A DNA stretch of 64,000 nucleotides from Chitinophagaceae bacterium UBA1931 (GCA_002337125.1 DDFJ01000004.1:1291889-1355888); one strand, 5' to 3'. Numbered from the stretch's first letter, positions 54,010-63,401 are shown. The notes: a model not told the origin generated them from the letters alone. Program-made: numbers and translations.

Positions 54010-54060
54010 GCCATAAAATTTTCATCGGCGGTTGGTATAATACCTCAAAAATTTTATGGC
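54010..54060. repeat. Inverted repeat between the biotin-carrier and biotin carboxylase genes
   Basis: gccataaaatttt (54010-54022) and aaaattttatggc (54048-54060) are exact 13-bp reverse complements around a 25-nt loop. There is no poly-T tail. Confidence 0.6.
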
Positions 54061-54092
54061 TCATTTCATGTGCTGATTTTTGTTTGAAATAA

Positions 54093-54584
54093 TTACTCCA
54101 GCTCAACAAGTATCTGACCCTTATCAACTGCCTGTCCTTTTTCAACAAGTATTTTTTTGATAATGGCCGTGCAATGCGTGGTAATGGAATTTTCCATCTT
54201 CATTGCTTCGAGAATTAAAACACGCTCACCTTCGTGCACTTCCTGTCCAACATGAACTGCAACGTCCAGTACAAGTCCGGGCATAGGTGCTTTAATTTCT
54301 TTTTCGTGTTTGGCCGATACATTGTTGAAGCCCATTGTGTCGAGCATCTGATCGAGTTCATCTTTTATTTCAACAGAATAAAACTCACCATCCACTTCAA
54401 TTTTACTTTTTTTGGCAGCAGCATCGCAGTTAATCAGCTTGGTATTTACAGACCGGTGATTCCTGATAAGATTATATTCACCAGGAGCCGTTTGAATAAT
54501 ATCTGCTTCTGCAATTTCTTTTTCAGTGAATAAAAAAACAAACTCGTTCACTTTAACCTGGAAGGTTTTGTTACGGTCGGTCAT
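54093..54584 (-). CDS. Biotin carboxyl carrier-type subunit of acyl-CoA carboxylase
   Basis: 163 residues. An N-terminal beta-rich region (residues 1-85) is followed by a biotinyl domain with PMPGLVLDVAVHVGQEVHEGE and the biotinylation site EAMKMENSI near residue 128 (Lys). It is the first gene of the carboxylase operon and carries the carboxyl group between biotin carboxylase and carboxyltransferase. The stand-alone carrier resembles propionyl-CoA carboxylase arrangements in Bacteroidota. Confidence 0.9.
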   Translation of the reverse strand: MTDRNKTFQVKVNEFVFLFTEKEIAEADIIQTAPGEYNLIRNHRSVNTKLINCDAAAKKSKIEVDGEFYSVEIKDELDQMLDTMGFNNVSAKHEKEIKAPMPGLVLDVAVHVGQEVHEGERVLILEAMKMENSITTHCTAIIKKILVEKGQAVDKGQILVELE

Positions 54585-54835
54585 AATGATAAATGTGATT
54601 GATGAAAGATTGAGTTGGCAGCATCGTTTATGGCATTTATGAAACAGGTTAAAAAAGCACCTGCTTGTTATAGTAAGTTTGATTTTTTTATGTTGTTAAA
54701 CAATGACATTACTCATCATTTTTCAGAATAGATATCAATTTACAAAAAAACATCCCGCATGCAAACAGCAGCAACCATTCTTTCAATTAAAGCACTAATA
54801 CAGTTTTCTACTGAAAATTTTTGAGTACTAAAAAA

Positions 54836-56560
54836 CTAACTACTATGATTTAAAAATTGTGCCAGATCAAAATCTGCATATTGCCAGGCTTTATCGAAAC
54901 GGACTTTCACACGTTCTGCTTCTGCAATCTTTCCTTGCTTTTGAAGCGACTGATATAATCCAAAGAGAGCCCACCCGTTTTCTTTCCAGGTGTTTAAATC
55001 TTCCTGGTATATTTTTTCAGCTTCAGCATATTTGCCGGCCTTTAGTAATGCAGCTCCAAAATGATGGCGAACAGAAAAAAACCAGTCAGGCGGTTCATTG
55101 TAATTCAAATTATCCTCAATAACAATTGCTTTCTGAAAAGCAGTTATTGCTTTTGCATATTCCTTTTTTTGCTGATAAATTCCGGCAGCAAGTGTACTCT
55201 CTGCAATCTGTACAATATCGAGCATACTATTAATCCCCCAGATTGTCATTTCCTTCAGCGCATTATCTTTTGCCAATTCTTTTAATTGTGAAAGTTCATG
55301 TTCAGCATTCGCAATATCGTTTTTGCCGATGTGCGCCATGCCCTTTGCGTAGTGCAGTATTATACGGGGATAAACCAAATCATTCTCCGGCTGTTTTATT
55401 TGAAGGATGCTGTCCCACAAACCAAACTTAACTGCCACAAAATATGGGATGGTATAATAATGCTGCAGTGTAGCCCAGCCGGGTTCACGCATTATGTCTT
55501 GTGCCGTTTTTTCCTGCACTTTATTTGCAGCCATCCATGCCAGCTTATAATTTCCTTCAAATGTTGCAGTAGCAGTCAGGTAGTGATAGTTATGCGGATA
55601 GTAGGCTAATGGATATGCACCCTGTGCGTGGCAGGTTGTAACATATGCACTGTCTATCTTAACAGCTTGCATATTAGCAACAGAACCAAGATGATAATCA
55701 CCTGTCCAGATATAAATGTGAGAAGGCATATGTACTAAGTGCCCGGAACCGGGTACCAGTGTCATAAGCAACTTTGCACTGGCCAATCCTCTTTCAGGTG
55801 TTTTCGAAGCTTCCACTGCATGAATATAAAAATGCGGAGCTCCCGGATGTTTTGGATAAAGTTTAATAAGATTTTCAAGAACAGTAACAATTTCGGGGGT
55901 CCATGGGCGTGGCTCTTTTGTTTTTTTATCATACAAATCCCACGGATGCATATCCATTAACGATTCAGCATAAATAGCACTGATGTCGGGATCTGCAGGG
56001 AATGCTTCATAAACTTTTTTCATTTCGCTGGAAAAAGCGCTGTCAAGATGTGATCTGTCTTTTGGTGCATCAGGTGTGTAGCGAAAAGTTAAAGCTTTTA
56101 TCAGCGCTTTTTCTTTAGGTGTACAGTTTCCTGAAAGCATTAATGCTTTTTGAGAAGCAGCATAAGCCCGTTGATAGTTATCATCTTCCATTCCTGCATT
56201 ATAGTTGGGACCAAGTACATAAGCAAAACCCCACCAGGCCATTGCACAGGATGAATCGATTCGTGCAGCTTCAAAAAAAGATCTGGCTGCTTCTGCATGA
56301 TTAAAACCGTAAGACAGCATCAGTCCCTGGTTGAAATATTCCTGTGCTTCCTGATCGGCAGTTGATACTTTGAAATTGATTCCTTCCAGTCCCTTGAGCT
56401 TCGGCGCTTTTATACCAGCTGAGTACCAGCTTTTGTCGGTTGTTTGTGGTGTGCATCCTACTATGTTTTCCTTAGCAGATGTAGCAACAGTTTTTTTTCC
56501 TGTTTCATTGCAACTCATGGTCAATACAAACAGTACTACGCCATAAAATATTTTTTGCAT
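54836..56560 (-). CDS. TPR-repeat lipoprotein
   Basis: About 574 residues from MQKIFYGVVLFVLTMSC; the frame is open to 56602, but the signal with lipobox (LTMSC) fixes the start. Tetratricopeptide-like helix pairs are visible from residue ~75 (EYFNQGLMLSYGFNHAEAARSF) and again near the C-terminus (YAKAITAFQKAIVIED, KYAEAEKIYQEDLNTWKE). Such proteins scaffold complexes at the outer membrane. No catalytic domain. Function unknown. Confidence 0.8.
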   Translation of the reverse strand: MQKIFYGVVLFVLTMSCNETGKKTVATSAKENIVGCTPQTTDKSWYSAGIKAPKLKGLEGINFKVSTADQEAQEYFNQGLMLSYGFNHAEAARSFFEAARIDSSCAMAWWGFAYVLGPNYNAGMEDDNYQRAYAASQKALMLSGNCTPKEKALIKALTFRYTPDAPKDRSHLDSAFSSEMKKVYEAFPADPDISAIYAESLMDMHPWDLYDKKTKEPRPWTPEIVTVLENLIKLYPKHPGAPHFYIHAVEASKTPERGLASAKLLMTLVPGSGHLVHMPSHIYIWTGDYHLGSVANMQAVKIDSAYVTTCHAQGAYPLAYYPHNYHYLTATATFEGNYKLAWMAANKVQEKTAQDIMREPGWATLQHYYTIPYFVAVKFGLWDSILQIKQPENDLVYPRIILHYAKGMAHIGKNDIANAEHELSQLKELAKDNALKEMTIWGINSMLDIVQIAESTLAAGIYQQKKEYAKAITAFQKAIVIEDNLNYNEPPDWFFSVRHHFGAALLKAGKYAEAEKIYQEDLNTWKENGWALFGLYQSLQKQGKIAEAERVKVRFDKAWQYADFDLAQFLNHSS

Positions 56561-56780
56561 GATGAAAGGTTTAAAACACCATGCAGAAATTTCCAGGTGC
56601 ATGGTAATTGGTTATTGTAATTGTTTTGAGAGAATTTCAGAAAGCCAGCCTGCTTCTTTATCAAAACCAGAGAAACAGAATAATACTGATCTTCTGCAAA
56701 TCCTGCAGTTCCAAAATACAAAGTCGATTACTCAAATGCAACAGAAAGAAAACAGTGATATTGTGATGCAAGACTGACTG

Positions 56781-56811
56781 ATAAAAAAAGCCCTGCAAAA
56801 AATGCAGGGCG
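56781..56811 (-). terminator. Intrinsic terminator of the S9 peptidase gene
   Basis: gccctgca and tgcagggc form an 8-bp stem; the T-run (A7 on the plus strand) follows on the minus strand, 18 bp after the stop. Confidence 0.8.
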
Positions 56812-56828
56812 TAAATCATCACAAAAAA

Positions 56829-58994
56829 TTATTTGGCTCCCGGAGGACATTTTTCTTTCAGAAAATTTGTGTACAGTTTAATTAAATGCGCATAAGTTCC
56901 CTGTCCCTCGCTGATGCTGTGTGTACGGTTGGGATAAGGCATAAACTGGAACAACTTACCATATTTGATGAGTTCATTCACCAGCATTTCTGCGTTACTG
57001 TAATGCACATTATCATCGCCTGTACCATGAATGTATAATAAATTTCCTTTCAGGTTTTTGGCATACGTAATGGGCGAACCTTTAATAAAGTCGTCTTTAT
57101 TTTCCTGCGGCAAACCCATGTAACGTTCCTGGTAAATATTATCGTAATTCAGTTGATTGGTTACAGCAGCAACTGCAATTCCTGTCTGGAAAATATCAGG
57201 ATACTGAAACAGCAAATGCAAAGTTGAAGAAGCACCACCGCTCCAACCCCACACAGCTACTCTTGACTGATCAAGATACTTGCGTTGCTCCAGTAATTTC
57301 TTCATTCCCATTGCCTGGTCACGGATGTTCATGCGGCCAATCTGTTTGTAAATAGCTTTTCTCCATTCAGCACCTTTTAATGTGGGTGTGCCACGGCTGT
57401 TGAATGAAACATAGAAATAACCATCATTATTCATGTTACCATAAAGAAAATTATTTCCTGCATAAAAATCATCTTCAACAGTTGTTGCTGCAGGCTCGCT
57501 GTACACATATAATACAACAGGATATTTTTTTGTGCTGTCGAAATTTTTTGGCCTGCTTATCCAACCATCCATTGTTATTCCGTCTTCGGTAGTGATGGTA
57601 AAGAATTCAAGATTATCCCGTTTAACCGGTTTTATTTTTGTGAGCAAATCATCACCTGCAATTGCTTTGTGCGTTGGCAGACTGATCATTTCGGAAGAAG
57701 GCATTACACTACGACTTGTAAAACTGTGCATACCAAATTTTCCATTGGGCGAAAGCTCGTATGTGTTGGTACCATTATAACCATCAGGTGTAACACGGAC
57801 AGCTTTGCTTTTACCATCCATTTTTACTTTGTACAAATAACGTTGAATAGGATTATCGGGTGAAGCAATAAAATACAATTCATTTGTTGTTTCATCAACT
57901 GCACTGATGGTTTCAATATCATAATTACCAATGGTGAGTAAGGTTTCCTTGCCATCTCTTGTTACTTTATAAATATGTCTCCATCCATCCTTTTCACTCA
58001 CCCATAAAAATGCAGAATTGTTACTGATGAAATTCCAACCTCTCGGATCATCATCATTCCACCTGCTTTTAATATCAATCCATGCTTTATCTGTTTCGCT
58101 GTAAAATTGTTTTGCTTCGCCGGTAACAGCATTACAGAAATATAATTTGCTTTCGTTTTGTTTGCGGTTGAGTTGCTGTACTACAATTTCATTTGCTGCA
58201 CTCCATTCCATGCGTGGCAGATAATTGTTTGCAGGATCGCCGGGAATATTCATCCAAACAGTTTTACCTGTTTCAACGTTCACAACGCCAATTTTAACCG
58301 GTGAAGGTTGTTCGCCAACTTTTGGATATTCAACCGGAATTATTCTTGAGTAAACCGAATCGGTTGTGTTGATCATGTAATAATCACGGATCTGGTTGGC
58401 ATCCACCTGCCAGTAAGCAATACTCTTACTGTCCGTACTCCAGCGAAAACCATCACGTGCACCAAACTCTTCTTCATACACCCAATCAAACGTTCCGTTG
58501 ATGAGTTTTTTTGTATTGTTGGTTGATGTTACAGCAGCAGCATTACCTGTTGCCACATCTTCCACATAAATATTGTTTTGCGAAACATAGGCTGCTTTCT
58601 TTCCATCGGGCGAAAGTTTTGCGTACAATAATGTTTGCGATGGACGGCCTTTACCGATCTGTACAAGTTTATTTGACGCAGCATCATACAGCCAGTAATC
58701 GCCTCTTGTGTTGTAACGCCATACACGGGCAGTGTTGGTAAAAATCAACACCTGCTGCTCGTTTTCGCTTACAGCAAAATCGGCAACAGTAATTGTTTTG
58801 CCATCAGCATTTTTTAATGCAGCAGCAATTACTTTCTGTGCGCCTGTTTTGAGATTTGTTTTTACAATTGAGCCATTCTCGTTTTCGTACATCGAAACGC
58901 CGTCATTGGCCCATTTAATTTTGTCGGCTTTAAACTGTGCAAAAGAAAAAAAGGAGAGAAGAATAAAGCAAACCGTAACAAGGAAAGATTTCAT
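56829..58994 (-). CDS. S9 family dipeptidyl-peptidase (DPP-IV-like)
   Basis: 721 residues with a signal peptide (MKSFLVTVCFILLSFFSFA). A DPP-IV-type beta-propeller (DWVYEEEFGARDGFRWS is the family-typical Glu-Glu segment) is followed by an alpha/beta-hydrolase domain with GWSGGAS (nucleophile Ser near 585), HGTGDDNVHYSN (Asp near 658) and NRTHSISEG (His near 691). It removes dipeptides, preferring X-Pro/Ala, from exported or external peptides. Full-length and intact. Confidence 0.93.
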   Translation of the reverse strand: MKSFLVTVCFILLSFFSFAQFKADKIKWANDGVSMYENENGSIVKTNLKTGAQKVIAAALKNADGKTITVADFAVSENEQQVLIFTNTARVWRYNTRGDYWLYDAASNKLVQIGKGRPSQTLLYAKLSPDGKKAAYVSQNNIYVEDVATGNAAAVTSTNNTKKLINGTFDWVYEEEFGARDGFRWSTDSKSIAYWQVDANQIRDYYMINTTDSVYSRIIPVEYPKVGEQPSPVKIGVVNVETGKTVWMNIPGDPANNYLPRMEWSAANEIVVQQLNRKQNESKLYFCNAVTGEAKQFYSETDKAWIDIKSRWNDDDPRGWNFISNNSAFLWVSEKDGWRHIYKVTRDGKETLLTIGNYDIETISAVDETTNELYFIASPDNPIQRYLYKVKMDGKSKAVRVTPDGYNGTNTYELSPNGKFGMHSFTSRSVMPSSEMISLPTHKAIAGDDLLTKIKPVKRDNLEFFTITTEDGITMDGWISRPKNFDSTKKYPVVLYVYSEPAATTVEDDFYAGNNFLYGNMNNDGYFYVSFNSRGTPTLKGAEWRKAIYKQIGRMNIRDQAMGMKKLLEQRKYLDQSRVAVWGWSGGASSTLHLLFQYPDIFQTGIAVAAVTNQLNYDNIYQERYMGLPQENKDDFIKGSPITYAKNLKGNLLYIHGTGDDNVHYSNAEMLVNELIKYGKLFQFMPYPNRTHSISEGQGTYAHLIKLYTNFLKEKCPPGAK

Positions 58995-59051
58995 AACAAT
59001 AAATTGAGTTCCCGAAAATAATCAAAACACAAATTGTAATTTGCAAATGTT

Positions 59052-59438
59052 ATGGAAGGCAAAGAAAAACTGCGGATTGACAAATATCTCTGGGCAATAA
59101 GGCTGTTTAAAACCCGTAGCCAGGCAGCAGCTGCATGCGAAAGCGGCAAAGTAAAATACAATGGAGATTCGTGCAAAGCATCTAAGCTGGTAAGTGTTGG
59201 CGATGAATACGAGGTAAAAACGGAAGCCAAGCGCTGGCGTATAAAAGTAAGCGGACTGCTTCACAACCGTGTGCAATACAGCGAAGCTATTAAATATTAT
59301 ATCGATATTACTCCTGCCGAAGAACTGGAACGCATCCGGTTTATTGCATCATCTTTCCACACTGGTAAGCGGTTAAGCAAGGTTGGTCGCCCAACGAAAA
59401 AAGAACGCAGAGACCTGGATGATTTTATGGAAGATTAA
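59052..59438 (+). CDS. hslR: S4-domain RNA-binding protein (Hsp15/HslR-like)
   Basis: 128 residues with an N-terminal S4 domain (RIDKYLWAIRLFKTRSQAAAAC, KASKLVSVGDEYEV) and a basic C-terminal tail (GKRLSKVGRPTKKERRD). Hsp15 binds blocked 50S-nascent chain complexes and helps rescue them. It overlaps the convergent lipoprotein gene by 4 bp. Confidence 0.88.
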   Translation: MEGKEKLRIDKYLWAIRLFKTRSQAAAACESGKVKYNGDSCKASKLVSVGDEYEVKTEAKRWRIKVSGLLHNRVQYSEAIKYYIDITPAEELERIRFIASSFHTGKRLSKVGRPTKKERRDLDDFMED

Positions 59439-60400
59439 TTATCCGTTGGCGGCAGATCATTTTTTGTATAATACTTGTTCTGAATTTCGAAATAAAGTAT
59501 CTTTCTTCCACGTTCAATTCTGTAACGTTTGATTTTATCAGGCAGTCCATCCCTGTTGTAACTGATTTCTTCTTCCCACATATCAGCAGCAGGTTTCAAT
59601 CGGTGTAATTGCTGACTCAACAGCACACCACTTAAACTATATGTACGCTCAAGTTCATAATTGGTAAAAAAATCTTTCCCCTTGCCACGAACCCTGATTG
59701 ATGGCTTGGTTGTTACATAACCCTTTAGCTGAAATGTTGCTTTTGCCTGTTCGATATCACCCACCATATAACGTTTGGCAAAAACATGCGTAAGCGTATC
59801 GATCATAAATTCCCAATCATCAGGCGGAGCATAAATTGAATTCTCATCTTCAAAAAGATAAATTTCATTGTAAAAGAAACGTTGAAGAAATGTATCCTTC
59901 AGAGAAATATTTTTGCCGTTCATATCATATTTCATCTGGAATATTTTAGGTTCAGGAATGGTATCAGGCCAGTAATTAATTTCCTGCTCCTTCAGTATTT
60001 CATTCATGTAATCAATCCGTTCTTTATACTTCAAACCAATTCCCACAAGTTTCTGGTACGTTATTCCGCTTTCGCCAGATGAAAAAGATGTATTCGCCTG
60101 CCTGCTGATATCGCCTAAAATAATCGCATCAACCCCTTCACGCTGTGCCTGTGCACATAAGCGCTTCAGCATTTGTTCTGAACTGAGTTCATACGATCCT
60201 TTTACTTCCACCAGTTTTACACGGTAAAATGGCTTTGCAGGTTTTTCGTTGTTGAAGAACACATCCACTTCGTTTTTATGTGGACGCAAAGGAATTTTTG
60301 AAAGTGAGTTATTCTCTGAATTAAAGTATTGCCCGCTTTGATAAACTTCGCAGGATGTAAACGTAAGCAACACAAAGCAACAAGTGTAAAACAAACGCAT
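59435..60400 (-). CDS. Lipoprotein of unknown function
   Basis: 321 residues with a signal and lipobox (TFTSC, Cys17), so probably lipid-anchored. The first half contains LCAQAQREGVDAIILGDIS, resembling the small-domain fold of heavy-metal/YbjQ-like proteins, but this is weak. The rest is charged and partly repetitive beta-like text. I recognise no family. Convergent with the Hsp15 gene. Confidence 0.7.
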   Translation of the reverse strand: MRLFYTCCFVLLTFTSCEVYQSGQYFNSENNSLSKIPLRPHKNEVDVFFNNEKPAKPFYRVKLVEVKGSYELSSEQMLKRLCAQAQREGVDAIILGDISRQANTSFSSGESGITYQKLVGIGLKYKERIDYMNEILKEQEINYWPDTIPEPKIFQMKYDMNGKNISLKDTFLQRFFYNEIYLFEDENSIYAPPDDWEFMIDTLTHVFAKRYMVGDIEQAKATFQLKGYVTTKPSIRVRGKGKDFFTNYELERTYSLSGVLLSQQLHRLKPAADMWEEEISYNRDGLPDKIKRYRIERGRKILYFEIQNKYYTKNDLPPTDN

Positions 60401-60453
60401 AGGCTAAAATTTACACTAAATGTAAAAGAGCATTCTAAAAACAAATTGTTAAT

Positions 60454-60461
60454 TAAGTTTG
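60454..60461 (+). promoter_or_regulatory. -7 element of trmD, 4 nt from the ATG
   Basis: TAAGTTTG is a perfect TAnnTTTG match; the ATG follows after 4 nt at 60466. No -33 TTTG recognised. Confidence 0.45.
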
Positions 60462-60465
60462 CAGT

Positions 60466-61146
60466 ATGAACATTCACATCATTTCTATTGTACCTGAATT
60501 GCTCGAAAGTCCGCTGAACCATTCCATCATGAAAAGGGCAAAGGACAAAGGGTTGCTCAATATTACTGTTCATCACCTGCGCAAGTGGGCGGTGAATGAA
60601 TACGGGCAGGTAGATGATTACCAGTATGGCGGCGGTGCAGGCATGGTCATGATGTGTGAGCCATTGGAAAAAGCTATTCTTGAATTACAGCAGGAGAAAA
60701 AATTTGATGAGATCATTTATCTCACACCTGATGGCGAAACGTTTAAACAAAAAATGGCGAACCAGCTTTCGCTGAAAGAAAATATGCTCATCATCTGTGG
60801 TCATTACAAAGGCATTGATGAACGCATCCGTGAACATTATGTAAGCAAAGAAATTTCCATTGGCGATTATGTATTGAGTGGCGGCGAGCTTGCTGCAGCC
60901 GTTTTAGTTGATACTGTGGGACGACTGATTCCGGGTGTATTGAATGATGAAACATCGGCATTAACTGATTCGTTCCAGGATCATTTACTTGCTCCTCCCG
61001 TTTATACAAGACCTGCTGATTACAACGGCTGGAAGATTCCTGACATTTTACTGAGTGGCGATTTAAAGAAAATTGAAGAGTGGCGTTATGAACAATCAGT
61101 TGAACGCACAAAGCAACGCCGTCCGGATTTACTCGATGGTGAATAA
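60466..61146 (+). CDS. trmD: tRNA (guanine-N1)-methyltransferase TrmD
   Basis: 226 residues, full length. SPOUT fold with the trefoil-knot region: YGGGAGMVMMCEP near residue 50, LIICGHYKGIDERI near 108, SIGDYVLSGGELAA near 128 and SFQDHLLAPPVYTRP near 165. It methylates G37 of tRNAs with SAM to prevent frameshifting. The rimM gene follows 20 bp later. In many bacteria both sit with rpsP, which here is 43 kb away. Confidence 0.97.
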   Translation: MNIHIISIVPELLESPLNHSIMKRAKDKGLLNITVHHLRKWAVNEYGQVDDYQYGGGAGMVMMCEPLEKAILELQQEKKFDEIIYLTPDGETFKQKMANQLSLKENMLIICGHYKGIDERIREHYVSKEISIGDYVLSGGELAAAVLVDTVGRLIPGVLNDETSALTDSFQDHLLAPPVYTRPADYNGWKIPDILLSGDLKKIEEWRYEQSVERTKQRRPDLLDGE

Positions 61147-61154
61147 CCAAAACT

Positions 61155-61162
61155 TATCTTTG
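61155..61162 (+). promoter_or_regulatory. -7 element of rimM, 4 nt from the ATG
   Basis: TATCTTTG is a perfect TAnnTTTG match ending 4 nt before the ATG at 61167, within the 20-bp trmD-rimM gap. No clear -33 box. Confidence 0.45.
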
Positions 61163-61166
61163 TACA

Positions 61167-61685
61167 ATGGCACAATATTTCAGCATCGGTCAGATAGTTG
61201 GCACATTTGGATTAAACGGGGAAGTGGTACTGAAACACAATCTCGGCAAGCGTACTTCATTAAAAGGACTGGAAGTGTTGTTTGTGGAAGAAGCAAAGGA
61301 CAAATTTCTCCCCTACTTTATTACCGGCACAAAAATTAAAAACGAAGCTGAAGTTTATATTGCAGTTGAAGGCATCGCTTCAAAAGAAGCGGCAAAAAAA
61401 ATCACTGCAAAAAAAGTATGGCTGCGTGAAGATGATTTTAAAAAACATGCCGGCAAAACAGCTCCTATTTCGCTCATTGGCTATATGATGATTGATGGCA
61501 CAAAAGAGCTGGGTAACGTTCTTGAAGTAATTGAACAACCTTTACAAATTCTCTGCAAACTGGAAATAGAAGGAAAGGAAGTGCTGATTCCACTGCATGA
61601 AGAAACCATCCGCAGTGTAAATCATAAAAAGAAGCAGGTGGTGGTTGAATTACCTGATGGATTGCTGGAAGTTTACTTGGGATAA
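61167..61685 (+). CDS. rimM: Ribosome maturation factor RimM
   Basis: 172 residues: the N-terminal beta-barrel (FSIGQIVGTFGLNGEVVLKHN) and PRC-like C-terminal domain (LIGYMMIDGTKELGNVLEV, VLIPLHEETIRSVN). It helps process 16S rRNA and assemble the 30S head, where it contacts S19. It directly follows trmD, but the order is reversed compared with E. coli (rimM-trmD). Confidence 0.95.
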   Translation: MAQYFSIGQIVGTFGLNGEVVLKHNLGKRTSLKGLEVLFVEEAKDKFLPYFITGTKIKNEAEVYIAVEGIASKEAAKKITAKKVWLREDDFKKHAGKTAPISLIGYMMIDGTKELGNVLEVIEQPLQILCKLEIEGKEVLIPLHEETIRSVNHKKKQVVVELPDGLLEVYLG

Positions 61686-61699
61686 GATATTTTTATAAG

Positions 61700-62215
61700 T
61701 TATTCACCAAATGCTGTAACAACGTTATAAAACTCCTTCCCCTTAAATAAAAATGAAAGATATTCTGCACCCAACAAACCTTTTACTTTCTTAACTTTTA
61801 AATGTCTTGTATTGACCTTGTTGGCTTGTTTTAAAAGAAGCATAAATTGATTTTTGACCATCAATTCTGCAGCAATAAAATAAAATGAATTTGACAATTT
61901 TTGATTTAAAGAGTTATCGTTGACAACATCAGTTTGAAAAATTTTTATACTCCGAACTGCAGTTTTCAATGTATCAAGTAAAAATTGAACTTCCGCTTTA
62001 CCTGCCAGGGAAATACCTGAATTACTCAGATGCTTGGCAACATCAGACTGCTTGAAATAAATTACAGTCGCCTTACTTTCTAAAGAAATATATTTTTCAC
62101 TAACAGTATCAACAAAACGAGGCTTTAGCTTTTGCCTGTTAACTGAAAGCATATTTTGTGAAAAACAATTCACAGAATACAAAACAACAAATATTAGAAA
62201 TCCAAAACGTAGCAT
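61700..62215 (-). CDS. Secreted hypothetical protein
   Basis: About 171 residues starting at MLRFGFLIFVVLYSVNCFSQ; an upstream extension of the frame would run into the dipeptidase gene. Signal peptide, no lipobox with following Cys. The mature part is Lys-rich beta-like text without a recognised domain. It starts 22 bp after the M19 dipeptidase stop, so it is probably cotranscribed. Confidence 0.65.
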   Translation of the reverse strand: MLRFGFLIFVVLYSVNCFSQNMLSVNRQKLKPRFVDTVSEKYISLESKATVIYFKQSDVAKHLSNSGISLAGKAEVQFLLDTLKTAVRSIKIFQTDVVNDNSLNQKLSNSFYFIAAELMVKNQFMLLLKQANKVNTRHLKVKKVKGLLGAEYLSFLFKGKEFYNVVTAFGE

Positions 62216-62237
62216 TTTACATTTATTCCTTTGGAAA

Positions 62238-63401
62238 TTATTTCTCCGGCAAATTTCGTAAAAAGAAATCCCGCACATTACCACCCATAATCATTTCAAT
62301 TTCATTCCGGTTAAATCCTTCTTTCAGCAAGGCATTTACAATAAGCGGCAATCCTGTTACATCAAAATGTGTTCCGATAGCTCCGTCAAAATCAGAACCA
62401 AGCGCCACTTTATCTACACCAATTTTATCGGCTACATAACGGATTGTCCGGGCAGTGGCAGCAGCATCTGTGCCGCATACAGCTGTTTCCCAAAAACCAA
62501 TTCCCACTAATCCATTGTGTTTACCAATGGACAGTAAATGAGCATCTGATAAATTTCTTGTGTTGTTACAAACACCCTGCACACCTGTATGCGAAACAAT
62601 AACAGGGCTGTTGGTAAATGCCAGCACATCATCAATTGTTTTTGGCGATGCATGTGCCAGGTCAATAATTACATGCAGGCTGTCCATTTTCTTCACCAGT
62701 TCTTTTCCTTTTGCAGTAAGTCCGCCCTTGTTTATACCATGCGCAGAGCCAGCCCACTCATTATCAAAAAAATGTGCAAGACCAATATAACGCACTCCTG
62801 CATTGTACACTTTATACAGGTTTTCAATATCATCATTCAAACAATGAGCGCCTTCAATACCCAGCATGCCTGCAGTAATGTTGTGGTTTGCTGCACGGTC
62901 TTTTATATATTGCTGTAAAGTTGCTTTACTTGTGATAACCCTGAACTGTCCATTTGATTTTTCAGCAAATGCATGCAGTTCACTGCACTGGTTCAGCGCC
63001 CTGTTGGTAACATTAAACCATGTATTAAAAGGACGCAGTTGTGCAAAGCTCAGCAAAGTGATGTTATCCGTTTTACTGTCGTTGTGTTCAATGTTCATGT
63101 GCTTTGGTGTTTTACTCACTATGGTAAACACCTGCAAAGCCATATTTGCTTTCAGCATACGGGGAACATCCACATGCCCATAAGTGTGTTCAGCCAGCAG
63201 GTTTCTGTCCCACAGCAATTCATCGCAATGCAGATCAGCAATAAATGGAATAGAATCGTACCAGCTTTGTTTAGGTGGGTTGACCACTTTTAACGCAACA
63301 GTGTTTTTTGATTTGTCGACCATCCCCGGCACAAAGCCGAAGAAGATGACAGCTGCAATTACAAGTATTACTAGAAATACCCGGGCAATTTTCTTAAGCA
63401 T
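62238..63401 (-). CDS. Membrane dipeptidase (M19 family)
   Basis: About 387 residues from MLKKIARVFLVILVIAAVIFF; the frame is open to 63434. N-terminal anchor. M19 active-site features: ADLHCDELLW (HxD metal site) near residue 58, EGAHCLNDD near 189, VIIDLAHASPKT near 247, VIVSHTGVQG near 271, and LGSDFDG near 345. It hydrolyses dipeptides with a dinuclear zinc site, probably at the periplasmic face. Confidence 0.92.
   Translation of the reverse strand: MLKKIARVFLVILVIAAVIFFGFVPGMVDKSKNTVALKVVNPPKQSWYDSIPFIADLHCDELLWDRNLLAEHTYGHVDVPRMLKANMALQVFTIVSKTPKHMNIEHNDSKTDNITLLSFAQLRPFNTWFNVTNRALNQCSELHAFAEKSNGQFRVITSKATLQQYIKDRAANHNITAGMLGIEGAHCLNDDIENLYKVYNAGVRYIGLAHFFDNEWAGSAHGINKGGLTAKGKELVKKMDSLHVIIDLAHASPKTIDDVLAFTNSPVIVSHTGVQGVCNNTRNLSDAHLLSIGKHNGLVGIGFWETAVCGTDAAATARTIRYVADKIGVDKVALGSDFDGAIGTHFDVTGLPLIVNALLKEGFNRNEIEMIMGGNVRDFFLRNLPEK

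Noticed and set aside
54674..54681. Perfect plus-strand TAAGTTTG -7 box
   Set aside because: No rightward gene follows; the next gene is leftward, so the match is probably chance in AT-rich DNA.
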